64,000 nucleotides of DNA. Source: Trichoplax adhaerens. Taxonomy: Eukaryota; Placozoa; Uniplacotomia; Trichoplacea; Trichoplacidae. The stretch spans positions 25,350 through 89,349 of the forward strand of contig NW_002060947.1 of the NCBI RefSeq assembly GCF_000150275.1, read 5' to 3'. A program made the translations under genes and the position numbers. Every line of letters begins with the position of its first letter. Position 1 is the first letter of the stretch. The notes under the pieces were generated by a model. The model worked only from the letters and a program-made list of their open reading frames with translations. It ran no database searches and was not told the origin of the DNA. Below are positions 12,661 to 24,614 of this stretch, one piece after another.

Positions 12661-15600
12661 GATATTACTACAACACAAATAATCCTTAAATTAGTTTGAC
12701 TAATTTTATCTTATGATGATATGAAATTCCGCACTATCGTAGTAAGTATTACAGCTATTTCTAATAGTGAAATACCAGATTATCATACGGTATAACACCA
12801 ACGACTGTAAGCGATAATTTTGCACATTGTAAATCTTATAAATTAGTTATATTATATTTTCTGGAATCACATCACTGTTGTGTATTTTCGTGTACTAACA
12901 TTAACTAAGTCTAAGATTCAGATATATGACAATCACAACCTAATTTACAATATTCTACAGCAGCTTATAAAACTATTGATCACTTTGTACTTAAGAACCA
13001 GTTAATAAAATGACAAAATTATAGCATAACAGTACCTTACTTACGCGTAAAATCTTGAAAAGGTATACTGTATTGAAGAATATCGTGGCATTAATTTCAT
13101 AAATCATTAATATTTCCTTATATCTCTCTTGATTATTTCAATAGATATTCCATTATACAAATTATCCGTGGTACTGAAATACCGGATTTGATCAAGTTCA
13201 TTCTCAATTACTTTAATACGTCTTGTAAATCTACAGCACAGTGTAACAAATTTAATATCTGGTGGATTTTAAGAAAAAGTGATAGACAGTGACTGATTTT
13301 AAGAAATATGAGTACGTATACAATATCCTGTATACTATTTATTATGTCATATAGTCTATTTCTTACTTGTCTTAAGGCATAAAATCAAACTTTCTTTTTA
13401 ATATCACTCATTATCGTCAATAGAAAATCTAACCATATTGTTCTCATCTTATTCAACTTGCGTATGTTCGTATTCATAATTCAGCTTAAAATGTATACCG
13501 TTCACTTCTGAAATAAATAGAAAAATCGCTCACTATCAACGTGATATTGGCTTATGATTATACCTGTTAAAATACCGCCCGTATACAAAGTACAATATTA
13601 AGGCAGAATTGGGCGTACTATGAACCATTGGTTGAAAAAGATGTTGTGCGATTCTTTGAGATTGTGGATACTTGCAATCTCTTCCATTTTTGATGATCAA
13701 AGAAACATTTACTTATGAAATAAAATATAATAAGTAATAAACGAAATTAATTTATTTCAGCAATATTTAAAGCGTTTGAACTACTGTATGTGTTTTCGAG
13801 AATATCATGTACGAACAAAACAAATTTATGTAGTCTTCCTTTGAAAAATGAAGTCAATCAACTTAAACAAATTGGGTTCATCGACATCTCACGGGCACAT
13901 TCAAGCCACAAATTGAAGCTGTTTCGTAAATTAATGTAATTCTCATATTTTCTAATTATAAACAACTGCTTGTTTAATTAAGCTAATAATGATATTATCC
14001 ACAGTCAGTAACTATCATAACATCAAATCAAAATATACTCGTTAAAGGAATTAGCTATAACACCATTGAATTTATTGTCAATGATCGAGTTAGTAACGTA
14101 ACTAAAAGTTTGCAAATTGCGGCTTTACGTACATCTTGTACCGCATTAGTGAAAAGGCAAAATTAGATATTATATAGCTGTAACGCGAGTTCATTATAGT
14201 TATTATCGAAGATTTTAAACTACCATACGTGCGATCAACCCTAATTTTGTATACGAGTGCATAAAATTGACTTTTATAGATCGATCGAGGAGATTCGATA
14301 GCATATCTACTCTAGGTGATGATATTCCGTAGATTTGTTTTTATCTATATTGCTTTACACACTAGAGTCACCATATTATTATTTATTTATACACTTCGCC
14401 TATTTTAATGTAGTGTATGCGCGTATACGTACACGCATACACTACAGCTTTAGGAAATATTACTTAATTAACGGATCATCGCTAACATTGATTTCTAAAG
14501 CAGAGCTCAACGTTAATAATAGCCTAGACAGCAAATAACCATATCCAAGAAATAGTCACGCTACCGTCTTTTTCGATTAATGGCTATACTGTACTTTACG
14601 CGCACATCTTGCTTTTGTACGCAGCCGACGGACCGCCATTAAGTAATATTATTATTTTATATTGACAAAGTAGAATACTGTACAAAGTACGTCAAAGTAA
14701 AATTGATCCTAATTATTCTGCAGATAATTACAGTGCAGTCACAGCATTTGAGGTAAAAATCAATCAATAAAGATAATGCGATCGATGGCGTTCCATGGAC
14801 CAAATTTTCGCATTGATCATTAATTACGACATGGGAAACTAATGAAGAGTAATGACGATGACGATGATATCCACTCCAATATTCTATTTCACGTAGACAA
14901 TGATACGATTGCTTAGACGATTTTACTCGTAATATGTTAAGTGGTACTAAGTCGCGTGAAGCAAGGATGTTTTTCATTGACCCTTCTTATAATTAGTAAT
15001 AAAACTAATCGCAGTGATTATTTTGCCGGCTTCTCTCAAAACACGAAATCTTCGTAATGCTGGAATACGGTCAAATTGATTTCGTATTTTAGTGTTGAGT
15101 GTTGAATTTGAAATTTTATCACAGCATGAGCTACTGATAACGAACAATGCATTAAACGGCCATTTTGTTTCCACTTACAGAACAGTACTGTGCTTAGACT
15201 ACAGTAGACGTATAGTACACAGGTACTCTTATACTCAACAGAACTGTATTCAAACGGCACTAAAATAAAAATGAAAATTGTTTACAGTAATTATTTTTTT
15301 AGTCTACGGGCTACGGCTTATTTCACTTTTAATTTAAAGTAAGCGATGCCTGCCCTGGCTAACTACACCGCACGTATTTGAATATAATCTTTCCAGTGAG
15401 TGACTAGCCTACCTCTAACATAAAGGAAGGCTCCCGAATTCACTTTAATACTTCCTTTCTGTGTTTTACTTGCAATTTAATTACGGTAGATTATCGTACT
15501 GGAAAGGAAATTAGCGGCCATTGAATAGACTTAACCGTTGAATTTTTTAAATCAGATTATAATATCTCGTATGTTTAATGCCATCGGTATTCATATAAAC

Positions 15601-15911
15601 GGCACTCGCTTATAATAATATTGCATTGACTGTATTAATTTTCTAGTTTCAATTTCGCCAGAATATTATTAGCCGTTTTGGATGTTATTATCTATCGAAG
15701 GGCAACCTGCCGCAACAAACTTTCTTCTACTCATACGATCAGGTTAATAGTGACGCAAAACAAAACTGTCGTCCCAAATGTCTGGATTTAAATTAGTTTT
15801 ATTAATCATAGTTATTAGAAGTACAAGTAGATGATCTCACACATCTCACTGTGCGTTGCTGTTAGTAGCTATAGGCTGACAAATAATATAAAATAAACGA
15901 TAGCCACAACT
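12661..15911. other. AT-rich spacer, no gene recognised
   Basis: I see no reading frame with recognisable protein content. The frames at 14335-14538, 14657-14977 and 15036-15260 have no family signature or supporting splice context. A small hairpin at 14410-14445 is listed separately. Near 15779-15812 there is a TGTCTGGATTTAAAT..AGTTTTATTA stretch shared with the 3' side of actin B (28924-28960); on the minus strand it holds AATAAAA and probably belongs to the actin 3' UTR. Confidence 0.5.
14410..14445. repeat. Perfect 12-bp inverted repeat (hairpin)
   Basis: The arms GTAGTGTATGCG (14410-14421) and CGCATACACTAC (14434-14445) are exact reverse complements around a 12-base alternating purine-pyrimidine centre that contains CGTATACG. 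Isolated, with no neighbouring gene within 1.4 kb. Confidence 0.85.
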
Positions 15912-17241
<1,330 letters not shown>

Positions 17242-17311
17242 TTAAGCAATGCGAAAATGCAACAAAAGCCAAAAGGAAAAAACGGATTAACTTCAACAGT
17301 CAAAATAAATA

Positions 17312-17384
17312 ATTATATACAGTACTACCAGCAGATAATTCTTGACTTTTTCGATGGACAATGCACGAAAGCGGATTGGCCAAT
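17312..17384 (-). promoter_or_regulatory. Putative actin A core promoter: TATA-like box and CCAAT pair
   Basis: On the minus strand a TATATAAT lies at 17312-17319, about 90 bases before the ATG. An overlapping inverted CCAAT pair (ATTGGCCAAT, 17375-17384) lies about 60 bases further upstream. The arrangement resembles an NF-Y/TATA promoter. It is inferred from sequence only. Confidence 0.45.
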
Positions 17385-17426
17385 AACAACAGTGTTGTAA
17401 GCCGGTAAGACACTTGGCCGTAGGGC

Positions 17427-17445
17427 AATAATAATAATAATAATA
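17427..17445. repeat. (AAT)6 microsatellite
   Basis: Six tandem AAT triplets lie upstream of actin A. Simple repeat. Confidence 0.85.
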
Positions 17446-19543
17446 CGCGATAGTGTTGATACGTTGCTTTCAATACTTGGACGATTAGACCATACAATAA
17501 TCTTCTTTTGATTCAAGTGTGTTGTAGGATTGTATCAGGGTAAGGACATCGTCTACTACTATCGAAAATTATTGTTTTCCACAGCATAAATAATGTTTGA
17601 CTATTTGTACATGTTAGTTTCTATTTGACTGATTACTACTGAGAATGATCGACTTCCAGTTAATCTATCCATATCATAATAAACAAAGGAAATAATGATA
17701 TCATTGTCCGTATTTTCAAGGGAGCTATTGAAGGATGTTATCCAATTGTAGATTGTCTATTCAGCTTTTTTAGGGCAGTATTGTCTTTTTGGTCGGTATT
17801 GTTTCAATATTGGCGAATTGTCTCCAACCTATTATCTTAACTTAATTTGATCGTAATGAAGTGATTTGAGTGATTTTATTGCCTGCGGCTGTATAACGTT
17901 AGCCTGAGTCTACAATGCCATAGTAAATGGCATTACCCGCGTTACTTGATCTGTTATAGTTGTGAGAACATGTCGAAAACCATCCTTGATCTACAGAACG
18001 AATGCTTGATGCCATCGAAAGTGAATATGCTCGTTAGATGAACAAGTCTGTATAATTAGGCTCTTGCGAATAGAGCAATAGGATCAACAGTAATATCCGA
18101 CTCCTACTGTTTAGAGCCATGGGATCAACAGTAGTATCCAATTCCTACACTTTTATAGATGGACTTGCAGTTAAGATTGCAGCAAAACAGTGGGTAATGT
18201 GCCATTCGATACAGCTGTTACTGTTGCTGATATCTTTTCTGTGGCAACAGTAGGTAGAAAAGTGACTACTGTACTTGACTTTGGATAACCAATTATTCAT
18301 TGACTTTCCGTTACAAATTATGTTATAATTAATTGAATGAATGCGAAGCAGTACCTCTGATATCCCTATGCGTATTTATGTATTAAAAATCGCGTAGCGT
18401 CAATTTATGCTCTCATAGTATGAACGGTGCCAAAATACCATAAAAGCCTATTAAAATTGCAGGAGTCAAAATATGACTCTGATAGGTTTATCAAATGGTA
18501 ATATTATCTGTTAAATGAGCACATTATCGTAAACCGTCAGCAAAGCGACGGGAGTTTGCACTAGTTATACCGAAAGTAGTCAAATCATACTCAGAATTGA
18601 ACACACTGCGCATCGCCAACGGCTCAAGTCTACCACAAAATGATCTTATAAGGCACGCGTGCATATACATATTTCAATATAAACTTATCATTGAGAACTT
18701 TTTCCTGGGAACATGAAACTTTAGTTAGAATACGAGACTTATTTTATCAACTCTAGGCAGGATATATGATATATGCACAATTAAAAAAAATTTTACTTGG
18801 GATAGATGTATGTATTACCGGCAATGTATATATGCATACACGTACATCTCAACTGATATACCTATGACGGCTAATGAATCGATAATTAATGATACATATC
18901 ATCGACTTTCCTTCATGAAATGCTCGACTTTTTAATCAAGTGTATATCATTGCAATAATACAATACATAAAAACAAAGCGGTAGCTGTGGATAGTTCGAT
19001 TCAGCAAACGGTTTGCTCTGTTATTAGCTCTATTCACTCTGGCCTCTTTTCGAATATGCTATCGATAGACACGTATTATTACTTATTAGTGAACATACCA
19101 ACAGTACATGTAGACTTCAGCCTTTATTGAAGGATAGCAGACTAAATGAAAAATAGCCAAGGTTAAGAATGGACTTGCAGGAGAGAAATTCCCCTATAGA
19201 AGCCCTAAATTGACCCCAGATGACTTAATTTTTTATACTGTACGAAATAGTTAGAGACGGAGACTGCCAAATGCAACTATGCACCAGCTATGCGGTAGTC
19301 AGCGCTATGGTATTATTAATTAAATGTGATTATAATTGGTACAAATAACGCACAAGCTATATAGAGCTAAAAATTTATTATATAAATTAACAAATGATTC
19401 TACTAGTATAAGATTACGAGCACAATATAGAGGATACGATATCATCTAAGGTCAGTTCTAATGAAGCGTTGAGCTAACATTATCCCGTTCCTATCAAAAA
19501 TATGCAGGTATTTACATTTTTACACATGATGAACTGCAATCAG
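17446..19543. other. Spacer upstream of actin A, no gene seen
   Basis: No supported gene. A short imperfect direct duplication of about 43 bases occurs at roughly 18070-18156; both copies contain GGATCAACAGTA then TATCC. The region is poor in the GTAC arrays that flank most genes here. Confidence 0.5.
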
Positions 19544-19860
19544 CCGGTTGCAGTTCATCTCATCGATTTGCGTTATTGCTGATGGATCCCTAGAAATTTC
19601 GATCGATTCTTGGTTTACTGTTTATCGTACTATAAACCCAAATTTGATGGATTTGATTACTTTAGATATCCTGTGATGAAAAATTAAATATTTTCCTGAA
19701 ATGATTTTGATGTTTAACTTTATATGCTTATATGGGTTATGCTCTGCTCTGGGAAGCGAAAATTTCCCTAACAATAACTACGAATACTAAAGTCAATGAA
19801 TGACATTGACTATCTGATGGTTTATCATCAGATGATGATAAAGTAAAAGATGCCAATGAA
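19544..19860 (+). pseudogene. GPN2 pseudogene fragment
   Basis: The start of GPN2 exon 2 is recognisable at 19544-19600 after the same CAATCAG acceptor. It reads PVAVHLIDLRYC, then loses frame; in the shifted frame the DPSKF stretch becomes DP-stop-KF (TCC to TAG). The rest of exon 2, exon 3 and most of exon 4 are missing. A remnant of the end of exon 4 (FDYFRYP) at 19646-19687 runs into a TAA. The downstream 3' sequence to about 19860 still resembles that after the intact GPN2. I see no exon 1 equivalent. Clearly non-coding. Confidence 0.82.
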
Positions 19861-20688
19861 AATCAATTTGAAGCAATACTACTTGTTATATTAGCATCAG
19901 AGTAGCCAATCTTTAATAGTGAGATCTACAGTAGACTCTACATGTTAAGAATATTTGCCTAGATCTTTATGCAGAGTAAGATACAGTGCAATAAACAGCA
20001 TGGAGTAACGCTTCTTATGGGATACAGTTTAGAATTATAGCAACTGTATTTGATTATTTCATCTGCTACAGCGCTTTTGCACCATGTTTTGAATTACTAC
20101 GTTGTGAAAAAGTATTTATATGTCTACGCGTATGCAATACGTGCATCTCTATTTTAGTTGCGTTTAAGAATTCCTATTTAATGGACAAGAAATAGCTTGT
20201 GATTGCTAGAATGGAGAAGTGACTTCTGCTCATAGTGATTATTCTTAATGATCATTATCGTGCCTATTTCCTACACAGGATTTTGTAGTTTGTAATTGTC
20301 TATAATGAACTATCGTTTTATAATAAGACAGAAAGACTGTGGTATTATTATTAAAGATAGGGCATCTCGTTATCTAACTTGATTGAAAGCTAAAGAGCAT
20401 ATTCCCTATGCATTCGTCTGCAGTTGCTCAATTCTTTTAATTTGTGCATAATTTCAAAATGAGTAGGTTAATCTTTTATGTTGTATTAACAGTTTATTCA
20501 GCAGCCATTTGCTACTTCATTTTACCGGTTTGTGAAGGATATATGGATCCAAATTGCTTAAAAATCGGTAAATTTTGCAATATTTTTAAATTCATGATTG
20601 AGCTTACTTGGTTTAAATTATTTCATAAAAATGACACCATCTCTTATATAAATGTAGCAATGATATAAAACATTCAAATCATAATTCC
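19861..20688. other. Spacer with one signal-peptide-like reading frame
   Basis: Mostly duplicated 3' flank of the GPN2 fragment. One plus-strand frame from 20459 begins MSRLIFYVVLTVYSAAICYF, resembling a signal peptide or membrane anchor, and reaches a possible splice donor (AAATCG then GTAAAT) near 20570. No downstream exon is recognisable before the convergent gene at 20689, so I do not call it a gene. Confidence 0.35.
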
Positions 20689-21904
20689 TTATGTTGACAT
20701 TAAAAAGTCTTTTAGACTTGGTGAGGACTGCGGAGTACTTGCAGCTGAAGCTTTTAACATCGATGTCAGTAATGAATGACGGATCATAGATCGCTTCTTT
20801 GCACTTTTTGAAATGCTATAACGACATAAATTCAAAGACATATTGAGCATAAGTATGTATAAGATGAAATTTTGATCAATAAAAGCATCAATACATAAAG
20901 ATATAATTCCGATATATCTCAAAAATGCCGTGTATAAGGGAATTGTTCATAGCTATTTTTATTATTCCTAATTTACAACTAAATATCCATACCTGTAGAA
21001 CTGCAGTTGTTTATATTTACTATTGCAACTTACACTTATATTAGATAATGCAATATTTAATGAATGATTGTCATGGCTTAAAATACGTATACTATCTGAT
21101 TAGTACATCACATTCACTAACACAAAATCGTGAATGGGTATGCTGACCTAGAGACAGCTATAGATGAATTTCTATTATGACTTGAAGTTGGAGTTTTCAG
21201 TTCGTTGGCAGAACTTGAATAATCTAATGGAGGAATATTGAATAGTTTTGAGAATTAAATGATAAATGAACATAATCTAATACAAGCCAGTTTGTGATAG
21301 ATTTTCATGAAGGTATCTTTGTAAAAGTAACGTTACAGCAAGGGGTTACAATAATTCTGATGTTCTCTATTAAAATCTTTTTGCAATTATTTCTTATACT
21401 CGTATACAGGTACACAGGCAGTAGACCCAACTATTTCAATAATGGGTAGTCAAATACAGTTTTATTTCATTACGTATATCTGCAGTAGCAGCAATGCTAT
21501 CCATACAAACCTTGGTTTTGGCTAAGGCTACGAGTACTGCTGTTGATATAATGCTGACGGTAGGAAATATTATTGCAAGTTGTACATTTGACTTTCTATA
21601 ATACGTAAAAGTCATAGTCTATGTAAGAGCTACGCTAGCTAATACTTATTTATTTTTATCTCAATCGATGATCATACAGTAATATCAATTCAATCATCCT
21701 TACGATATACACGTAATTTTTTGTTTTTTCATCAGTTGTAATGCTGTTGCATATTGATAATTTGTTTGCTTTCTTCTGTTGTAATTTTTTCATTTTTTTC
21801 TTTGAGATGATACGCAAGTTTCCAGTTGCGGGTATATACATGCAATGGCAGCAGGGGCATAACATGCTTTCCATATCAGGTGTCAAGTCTTCATTCGTTG
21901 CCAT
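20689..21904 (-). CDS. C18orf21: C18orf21-type protein (UPF0711; probable RNase MRP-associated zinc-ribbon protein), 4 exons
   Basis: Assembled from exons 21704-21904, 21511-21595, 21148-21223 and 20689-20815. Donors, acceptors and phases (0, 1, 2) agree, giving about 162 residues. Exon 1 holds MLCPCCHC followed by a basic SKKKMKKLQQKK stretch; exon 2 adds VKCTTCN. Together they form a split CxxC/CxxC zinc site as in human C18orf21 (CPYC then CKTCN). Exon 3 is Ser/Thr-rich and exon 4 ends SPSLKDFLMST, like the human terminus VDFRNFLSSL. The human protein has been reported as an RNase MRP subunit (RMP24), related to yeast Snm1. The roughly 40-residue N-terminal segment of human (SCPGQARYLLW) is absent. 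The decayed copy has a GTGTTGTAG acceptor-like string where this copy has its ATG, so the true first exon may be lost or lie upstream. Annotation of the start is therefore tentative. Confidence 0.72.
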
Positions 21905-22994
21905 TATAACACGAATATACGTGTATATACGAGTACAGTAGTATAAAATTGTTGCATATATCAGTACTAAAGTTAATCTAGAATCTTAGTAATATTACAG
22001 CGCCACTATAAGGTAGCCTTCAGCAATTTTCTACCAATATACTGTACAGTAGTAACGCTATAGTTTGTATAGTACCAAGGACTTTCAAAATGATTCAGCT
22101 ACTGTACCATGTACATTGGCACCACATCTGCAGAAGTAGAGACTTACCTATTCCAAACTGTGAGGCAAGTTGCTTTATACGATAGCTAAAAAATTGACAA
22201 TAATGACAGAATTAAAGACCATTATGATAGTATCATTATAACTTGATCATTTTTCCATTCTGACATCTATCTTCATCTACTCTACTGTACGCCTAGGCCG
22301 GCAAACACCTACTCAGTTTACGTATATTGCAACGTTTCACTGATCAGGTGTGTGGACGGTTCCAGTTCTTTCAACGATAGCATGGCTATCATTTTACTTA
22401 CATATAGAATCCCGATAATTGTGTGCTGTGTCGGAGAGAAGCATGAGAGCAATTCCATAGAAAAGCTAATCTTTGCATACAGTCATTTCGATCGTTCCTA
22501 TCCATCTTTTCGCTGTATTTCTGCAACAAATTCAGCTCCTGAATGTGCTTTCCGCCATTTGTTCGTGTTGGTGTTCGAAAGTCCCCGCGCACTGTACACT
22601 GAACAGTACTGACTGAGTACAGTACAATATACTGCAAAGTATACTGTACTGTACACTGTACACTGTACAGGACGCTAGTGTACACTCACTCACTCAAGAG
22701 TGTTGATCGAAAGTTCAATCTTACGAACTTTACCACAGCTCAGCCTTAGCGACATTTTCCTTCTCCTGCAGCACAAATTAGATCTTTGCCGGGATATATT
22801 CATTATTAGAACGTGGCTGAAAGCTACTTCTAACTGCACTGTCTTCAAATTTTTCCACAGTTTTCATCCATCGAATTATGGGACATGAGATAACTGCTAT
22901 CTTTAAAGGTTAAGCGCCGCTTGCAATGTGATCAATGCTGCATCTACTCGTATTTTTATTGTACTACTTTAGCTAGGAGATTCAACTTGCAGTA
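21905..22994. other. Divergent spacer between C18orf21-type gene and PGAP2 paralogue 1
   Basis: No gene supported. Short GTAC motifs are scattered at 21930-22115, and a dense array lies at 22591-22685. The reading frames at 22352-22612 and 22398-22685 overlap the array and oppose each other, so they are treated as noise. A minus-strand string ending in a perfect GTAAGT donor near 22146 might mark a missing first exon of the C18orf21-type gene, but its peptide is not recognisable. Confidence 0.45.
22591..22685. repeat. GTAC-rich palindromic array upstream of PGAP2 paralogue 1
   Basis: Dense TACTGTACTGTACACTGTAC-type sequence, self-complementary on both strands, ending about 310 bases before the ATG at 22995. 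Confidence 0.8.
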
Positions 22995-24614
22995 GTGGAA
23001 ATGAATGATCCAATTCCATTTTATAACATTTTACTTCATTATGTGGCGTTGACCACAATGTCGTTGCCGGTTTTATCCCTGGTGGTCTGTTTAATGATGG
23101 CAATGGCCCTTAATTATGACGCTGCCGTTTCAACACATTGCAATGTATGTATCCTGTTAGATGATGCTTATGCTCGTAAGTAATCTATTATACAGTACGT
23201 GTACGCGTAGATGATGTTGTTTAAATACAGAAATTGCTCGTAAATTGCAAATTACTACCGTAGTTTGATAGGATAAAATACTTAAATATGGGAGTAGTCG
23301 TCCAAAGTATAATAGAACGGTTAGTAGACTGCTGATCATCCATATCGCAGCTAGGCTAAATGTCTCCTCGATAGCAGAATAAGCATTTTCCCTTTTGCAC
23401 GCAGTAGTGGTAAAGTCAAAGCACACACGTACGCAATATTATCCTCCATTTCCATCAAGATGATATTAATAGTCAGATATATCGATTTTTTTCGATTGTA
23501 TTTCGTAGGTATATAATATATTACCCACCGTTAGTGCAAGTATCAACTATCCGCCGCAAAAATACATCTGGCGATTTTGTATTGGTTTACATTCTTGGCC
23601 TAGATATTTTTTTACTTTTTTATACAATTCTTATTTTACAAAATATCGACCCTATTTACCTAGAAATCATCCCATTTTTTACGCAATTATTGTAAAACTC
23701 ACTTGGTATTGTACAATAATTGAAATCACAGCCTTAATGATATTAACATGCATTGGATCAACGGAATACTACCGTAAGTAAAACCTTTAAGTTGACATTA
23801 TTTAATTGTTATGAATTTTCTAGAGTTGCTTTAATTAATTATATTATAAATGAAACAGTTGATCTAAGTGTAGAGTGTGTGGATGCAAACTTTATAATTA
23901 GTATAATGCTCTTTCATATCCTCCATACGGATCGTATCAATCACATGCTTTAACATATATATAACAGCATATACTATTGCAGTAAATTTACTAAGTATAT
24001 ACGATTGAGCTTTGCTTGCTTTATCCGAATACTTAGCCGCCCATATGAATGCTACCATAGCCTTCTTGTCATGCTCATTATTGGGGATGATAATGACGTA
24101 CCTGATCTTTAGATGGCCTAGGGATAGTGTTACTTTGCCAGCGAAGGTATACGCGTAATAATGACTGTTCTCGAAAGCTATTATTGTCTAATACGTTCAT
24201 TTCAAGTTTGGTGATCGAAGGTATAGGAAAAGTCTTCCGACATTAATTCTTGATCGCTTTCTTTTCCTGTAGTGGTTCATATCAACAAGACGTAAGCTAT
24301 ATTTATTAATGAATTTTGGCTTCTTCTTCGCGTGTTCTATCTACCTATATGAAAGGCATAACAAATATTGCGAACCTATGAGTATCCTTCATATCAAATA
24401 GAATGCACAAGAAGCTAATTTGCTAGACTGACATCAATTTTATGAAATTGTTCATGTTATAGCCTTGACAGTATCATCAGTTTATAGCTATTTCGCTTTT
24501 TGCGAATATGTATTAATCTTGACCAATATAGCGTTTCATGCTACGATATTTATCGATTTAGAAGGTCTGTCATTAATGGTTACGAAATTACCCGGTCGTG
24601 GGGGAATTGTATGA
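22995..24614 (+). CDS. PGAP2: PGAP2-like protein 1 (GPI remodelling), 5 exons
   Basis: PGAP2 is a multipass Golgi/ER membrane protein required for fatty-acid remodelling of GPI anchors (family knowledge). Exons are 22995-23144, 23509-23773, 24037-24146, 24273-24381 and 24463-24614, giving 261 residues with phases 0, 1, 0, 1. Exons 2, 3 and 4 (265, 110 and 109 bases) have exactly the lengths of those in the paralogue at 35.4 kb. Markers are SLPVLSL and VSTHCN in exon 1, PPQKYIWRFCIGLHSWPRY in exon 2 (human: PQRYVWRFCIGLHSAPRF), HMNATIAF in exon 3, YERHNKYCEP in exon 4 (human: FRHNMYCEAG) and FCEYVLILTNIAFH in exon 5. No stop or frameshift interrupts it, so I read it as a working gene although the protein has diverged. 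A second in-frame ATG is at 23001. The tail after IAFH lacks the usual WWDF and is Gly/basic. Confidence 0.85.

Noticed and set aside
23157-24058. Minus-strand frames at 23157-23426 and 23864-24058
   Set aside because: Lie in introns of the PGAP2-like 1 gene, opposite strand, with no motif.
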